DNA of 9,898 bases. It comes from an uncultured Flavobacterium sp. Lineage in GTDB: Bacteria > Bacteroidota > Bacteroidia > Flavobacteriales > Flavobacteriaceae. Positions 6,918 to 9,898 of this stretch are shown here, piece by piece. A program made the position numbers and the translations under genes. The stretch lies in the NCBI GenBank assembly GCA_946479395.1, contig CAMLFV010000100.1, positions 1 through 9,898 on the forward strand, given 5' to 3'. The notes under the pieces were generated by a model. That model saw only the letters and a list, made by a program, of their open reading frames with translations. It was not told the DNA's origin and made no database searches. The first letter of the stretch is position 1; each line of letters begins with the position of its first letter.

Positions 6918-9734
6918 TTAATGCGCATCTAACCAATTGGTTCCCTCGCCTATTTCAACTTCTAACGGAACGGCTAATTTAAAAGCGTTTTCCATTTCTT
7001 CTTTAATAATAGGTTTTACTTTTTCTAATTCTAATTTTGGAACATCAAAAACCAATTCATCGTGTACCTGCAACAACATTTTGGTTTCCAAGTTTTCTTT
7101 TATCAATCGGTTGTGAATGTTAATCATGGCAATTTTAATGATATCGGCAGCCGATCCTTGTATTGGCGCATTTACTGCATTACGCTCTGCACCGCCACGA
7201 ACCACAGCATTTTGCGAATTAATATCTTTTAAATACCTGCGACGCCCCGAAACGGTTTGCACATAACCGTATTCACGAGCAAATTCAATTTGTGTATTAA
7301 TGTATTCGCGCAATTTTGGATACGTTGCGTAATAAGCATCAATCAATTCTTTACTTTCGGCACGACTTAAACTTGTCTGCTGACTTAAACCAAAAGCCGA
7401 AACTCCGTAAATAATTCCGAAATTTACTGTTTTAGCATTGCTACGCTGTTCGCGCGTAACCTCATCTAACGCAACATTAAAAACTTTTGCGGCAGTTGAT
7501 CTGTGGATATCCTCGTGTTTATTGAACGATTCAATCATGTTTGGTTCTTCACTTAAAGCCGCAATGATTCGTAATTCAATCTGAGAATAATCGGCAGAAA
7601 CCAACACATGGTTTTCATCTCTGGCAACAAACGCTCTACGAACTTTTTGCCCGCGTTCGGTACGAATCGGGATATTCTGTAAATTCGGATTGTTAGAACT
7701 CAAACGCCCCGTAGCTGCCACCGCCTGCATATAATCGGTATGCACACGTCCACTTTTTGGATTTATCTGCGTTGGCAACGCATCAACATAAGTATTTTGT
7801 AGTTTCACAATTTGACGCCATTCTAAAATATCGCGAACAATTTGGTTATCTTTCGCTAAATCACTCAAAACCTCTTCGCCCGTTGCATATTGCCCTGTCT
7901 TGGTTTTTTTAATTTTACCGAAACCTACTTTTAATTTTTCGAACAGAATAACTCCCAACTGTTTTGGCGATGCCAGATTAAATTCTTCTCCGGCTGTTTC
8001 AAATATTTTTGATTGAAGATTTTGAGCTTCGGCTGATAATTCTACTGAAAGTGCTTTTAAATAATCAACATCTAGTCGAATTCCTTCCGATTCCATTTCT
8101 GCTAAAACAGAAACCAATGGACTTTCGATTTTATCAAACAATTCACGGGTTTTACTTTGATCTAATTTCGGAGCAAAAACTTCTTTTAACTGATACGTTA
8201 CATCGGCATCTTCACCTGCATATTCCTTAACATCTTCTACCGAAACATCGCGCATAGATTTTTGTCCTTTGCCTTTTTTACCGATTAATTCTTCGATCGA
8301 TTTAGGCTGATATTGCAAATACGTTTCCGACAAAACATCCATATTATGACGCATGTCAGGGTTTATCAAATAATGCGCAATCATGGTATCGAACAAAAAG
8401 CCTTTAACTTCTATATTATAATTTTTAAGGACTTTAATATCGTATTTTAAATTCTGGCCGATTTTTATAATTTGATCATTCTCTAAAAACGGACGCAAAA
8501 TTTCGATCAATTCCTGTGCTTCGGCTTGATTTTCCGGGAACGGAATGTAATAAGCCGAACCTTTTGCATAAGAAAACGACATACCTACCAATTCTGCCAA
8601 ATTAGCGTCAATGCTAGTTGTTTCGGTATCAAAACAAACCTCGGTTTGTTCCAACAAGGTTTTCACGAATAACTGTACAGCAAATTTTCCTTGAACCAAT
8701 TGATAAAAATGATCGGTATTTGATAAGGTTTTATAGTAACCTTCGTCGGTAATTTTAATTTCGGTATCGCCCGTTTCAAAAAGCGAAAACTGATCGATGC
8801 TTTTCACAGGCTGTTTCCCAATTGGTGTTGGTTGCGTCATTGCAACTTCGTCTGCAAAAATCTTTTCGAACTGTTCTTTCATTCTGCGGAATTCCAGCTC
8901 TTGAAAAATCGCTTCGGTTTTTTCCACATCGGGTTTATCTAACCTGAAAAATTCTTCTTCAAATTCTACCGGACAATCTAAAAAGATACGAGCCAGTTTT
9001 TTCGAAAGCAAACCAATTTCTTTATTAGCTTCGATCTTTTCACGCATTTTTCCTTTTAACTTATCGGTATTTTCCAACAGATTTTCCATTGAACCGAATT
9101 CTGCCAACAGTTTCTTCGCCGTTTTTTCGCCAACGCCTGGTAATCCCGGGATATTATCAACAGCATCGCCCATCATTCCCAAGAAATCGATTACCTGTAA
9201 CGGATCGCTCACTTCAAACTTTTCTTGCACTTCTTTAACTCCCCAAATTTCTATGCCATTACCCATACGCGCCGGACGGTACATAAAAATATTTTCTGAA
9301 ACCAGCTGGGCATAATCTTTATCGGGTGTTACCATGAAAACCTGAAAACCTTCCTTTTCTGCTTTTTTAGATAACGTTCCAATTAAATCGTCGGCTTCAA
9401 TTCCCGGAACTTCGATAATCGGAATGTGCATGGCACGCAAAATCTCGTGGATATAAGGAATTGCAATTTTAATAGCTTCGGGTGTTTCATCGCGGTTTGC
9501 CTTGTATTCGGGGAAAATTTCGCATCGTGCTGCGCTTCCATCCTTATCAAAGGCAACCGCCAAATAATCGGGACGCTCGCGTTTTATAACATCCATTAAC
9601 GAGTTCATAAAACCCATAATTGCCGATGTATCTAAGCCTTTGGAATTGATGCGGGGATTTTTTATAAATGCGTAATACCCACGAAAAATAAGCGCGTAGG
9701 CATCTAAAAGAAATAAACGTTTCTGGTTGTTCAT
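6918..9734 (-). CDS. polA: DNA polymerase I (5' nuclease, 3'-5' exonuclease, polymerase)
   Basis: The 938-residue enzyme removes RNA primers, fills gaps and performs repair synthesis in the cytoplasm; E. coli PolA has 928 residues. Residues 1-290 are the 5' nuclease, with acidic residues D11, D63, E113/D115/D116, D138/D140 and D190/D193 and a helix-hairpin-helix around NIPGLPGVGEKTAKKLL. Residues 360-540 are the proofreading exonuclease: Exo I FDTET (D369, E371), Exo II NLKYD (D432) and Exo III YAGED (Y505, D509) are all intact. The polymerase follows: motif A SADYSQIELR (D715), motif B with K768, F772 and Y776 in NFGIIYG, and motif C QVHDE (H891, D892, E893). F772 is the residue that in E. 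coli (F762) discriminates against dideoxynucleotides. I chose the ATG at 9734 over the in-frame ATG at 9797. Homologues, as I remember them, begin MxxQKRLFLLDAYAL, and a -7 element lies inside the longer frame. The gene is convergent with the T9SS gene. Confidence 0.97.
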   Translation of the reverse strand: MNNQKRLFLLDAYALIFRGYYAFIKNPRINSKGLDTSAIMGFMNSLMDVIKRERPDYLAVAFDKDGSAARCEIFPEYKANRDETPEAIKIAIPYIHEILRAMHIPIIEVPGIEADDLIGTLSKKAEKEGFQVFMVTPDKDYAQLVSENIFMYRPARMGNGIEIWGVKEVQEKFEVSDPLQVIDFLGMMGDAVDNIPGLPGVGEKTAKKLLAEFGSMENLLENTDKLKGKMREKIEANKEIGLLSKKLARIFLDCPVEFEEEFFRLDKPDVEKTEAIFQELEFRRMKEQFEKIFADEVAMTQPTPIGKQPVKSIDQFSLFETGDTEIKITDEGYYKTLSNTDHFYQLVQGKFAVQLFVKTLLEQTEVCFDTETTSIDANLAELVGMSFSYAKGSAYYIPFPENQAEAQELIEILRPFLENDQIIKIGQNLKYDIKVLKNYNIEVKGFLFDTMIAHYLINPDMRHNMDVLSETYLQYQPKSIEELIGKKGKGQKSMRDVSVEDVKEYAGEDADVTYQLKEVFAPKLDQSKTRELFDKIESPLVSVLAEMESEGIRLDVDYLKALSVELSAEAQNLQSKIFETAGEEFNLASPKQLGVILFEKLKVGFGKIKKTKTGQYATGEEVLSDLAKDNQIVRDILEWRQIVKLQNTYVDALPTQINPKSGRVHTDYMQAVAATGRLSSNNPNLQNIPIRTERGQKVRRAFVARDENHVLVSADYSQIELRIIAALSEEPNMIESFNKHEDIHRSTAAKVFNVALDEVTREQRSNAKTVNFGIIYGVSAFGLSQQTSLSRAESKELIDAYYATYPKLREYINTQIEFAREYGYVQTVSGRRRYLKDINSQNAVVRGGAERNAVNAPIQGSAADIIKIAMINIHNRLIKENLETKMLLQVHDELVFDVPKLELEKVKPIIKEEMENAFKLAVPLEVEIGEGTNWLDAH

Positions 9735-9754
9735 ACTAACTGTTTCAAGAGCAT

Positions 9755-9762
9755 CAAAAGTA
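9755..9762 (-). promoter_or_regulatory. polA promoter -7 element (TACTTTTG)
   Basis: On the - strand TACTTTTG matches the Bacteroidota TAnnTTTG consensus exactly and ends 20 bases before the polA ATG at 9734. This would give a leader of only about 10-15 bases. No TTG lies at the usual 17-23 bases upstream, so the -33 part is missing or degenerate. Its position inside the longer open frame argues for the downstream start. Confidence 0.55.
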
Positions 9763-9782
9763 CAAAAAAGTTGTGAGTTGTA

Positions 9783-9825
9783 GGTTTTTAGTTTCATTTG
9801 TGTTGGAAAACTACAGCTAAAAACC
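9783..9825. repeat. 9-bp inverted repeat in the divergent promoter region
   Basis: GGTTTTTAG (9783-9791) and CTAAAAACC (9817-9825) are perfect reverse complements separated by 25 bases. It lies upstream of the polA -7 element and between the two divergent -7 elements. It could be an operator or simply a chance AT-rich match; there is no T run to suggest a terminator. Confidence 0.35.
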
Positions 9826-9876
9826 CAAAACTGTTAAAGTATTAAAAACGGTATCCAATAAAAAATCAAATTGGTG

Positions 9877-9884
9877 TACTTTTG
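9877..9884 (+). promoter_or_regulatory. Divergent promoter -7 element for a gene beyond the right edge
   Basis: TACTTTTG on the + strand, identical to the polA element but pointing the other way. A transcript would begin near 9890 and run out of the window, implying a rightward gene just beyond the edge. No clear -33 TTG at standard spacing was found, and the gene itself is not visible. Confidence 0.45.
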
Positions 9885-9898
9885 ATAAACTAAATATC

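Noticed and set aside
8009..8230. A 73-codon open frame on the + strand inside polA
   Set aside because: It is antisense to the 3'-5' exonuclease and linker region of polA, where the catalytic motifs fix the real frame. Its leucine-rich product is typical of an antisense shadow.
6918..9898. A new defence or mobile system around polA
   Set aside because: PolA has canonical length and residues, and there are no transposase, integrase, toxin or reverse-transcriptase sequences and no target-site duplications. The flanks look like ordinary promoter and terminator sequence.

Overview
The window reads as AT-rich chromosomal DNA from a member of the Bacteroidota, most likely Flavobacteriaceae. Four signals point that way. 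One gene encodes a very large secreted protein with a type IX secretion (T9SS) C-terminal sorting domain. DNA polymerase I resembles Flavobacterium-type PolA as I remember it. Neither gene has a Shine-Dalgarno sequence, and A-rich or AT-rich leaders precede both starts. Bacteroidota-type promoter -7 elements (TAnnTTTG) occur near the right end.

Layout: positions 1-143 are a very AT-rich leader with a weak candidate promoter. Positions 144-6845 (+) hold one 2233-residue multidomain surface or secreted protein. It has a signal peptide, four tandem units of jelly-roll (cleaved-adhesin / choice-of-anchor-J-like) plus fibronectin type III, an Ig-like domain that appears to be split by an inserted domain, a PKD-like domain, a second split PKD/Ig-like domain, six Ig-like (CHU_C-type) repeats, and a type A T9SS sorting domain. 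Positions 6846-6917 are a short convergent intergenic gap with a strong hairpin that can terminate transcription from both sides. Positions 6918-9734 (-) are polA, with all three enzymatic domains and their catalytic residues present. Positions 9735-9898 are a divergent promoter region with two TACTTTTG elements pointing away from each other, one for polA and one for a gene beyond the right edge.

The two genes are convergent, do not form an operon, and have no functional link that I can see. polA is housekeeping replication and repair. The large protein is a cell-envelope or secreted adhesin-like product of unknown ligand. I see no mobile element, CRISPR array, RNA gene, or defence or biosynthetic system. 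The most interesting material is the internal architecture of the large protein: an A-B-A-B pattern in its four long repeats, and two apparent domain-in-domain insertions.
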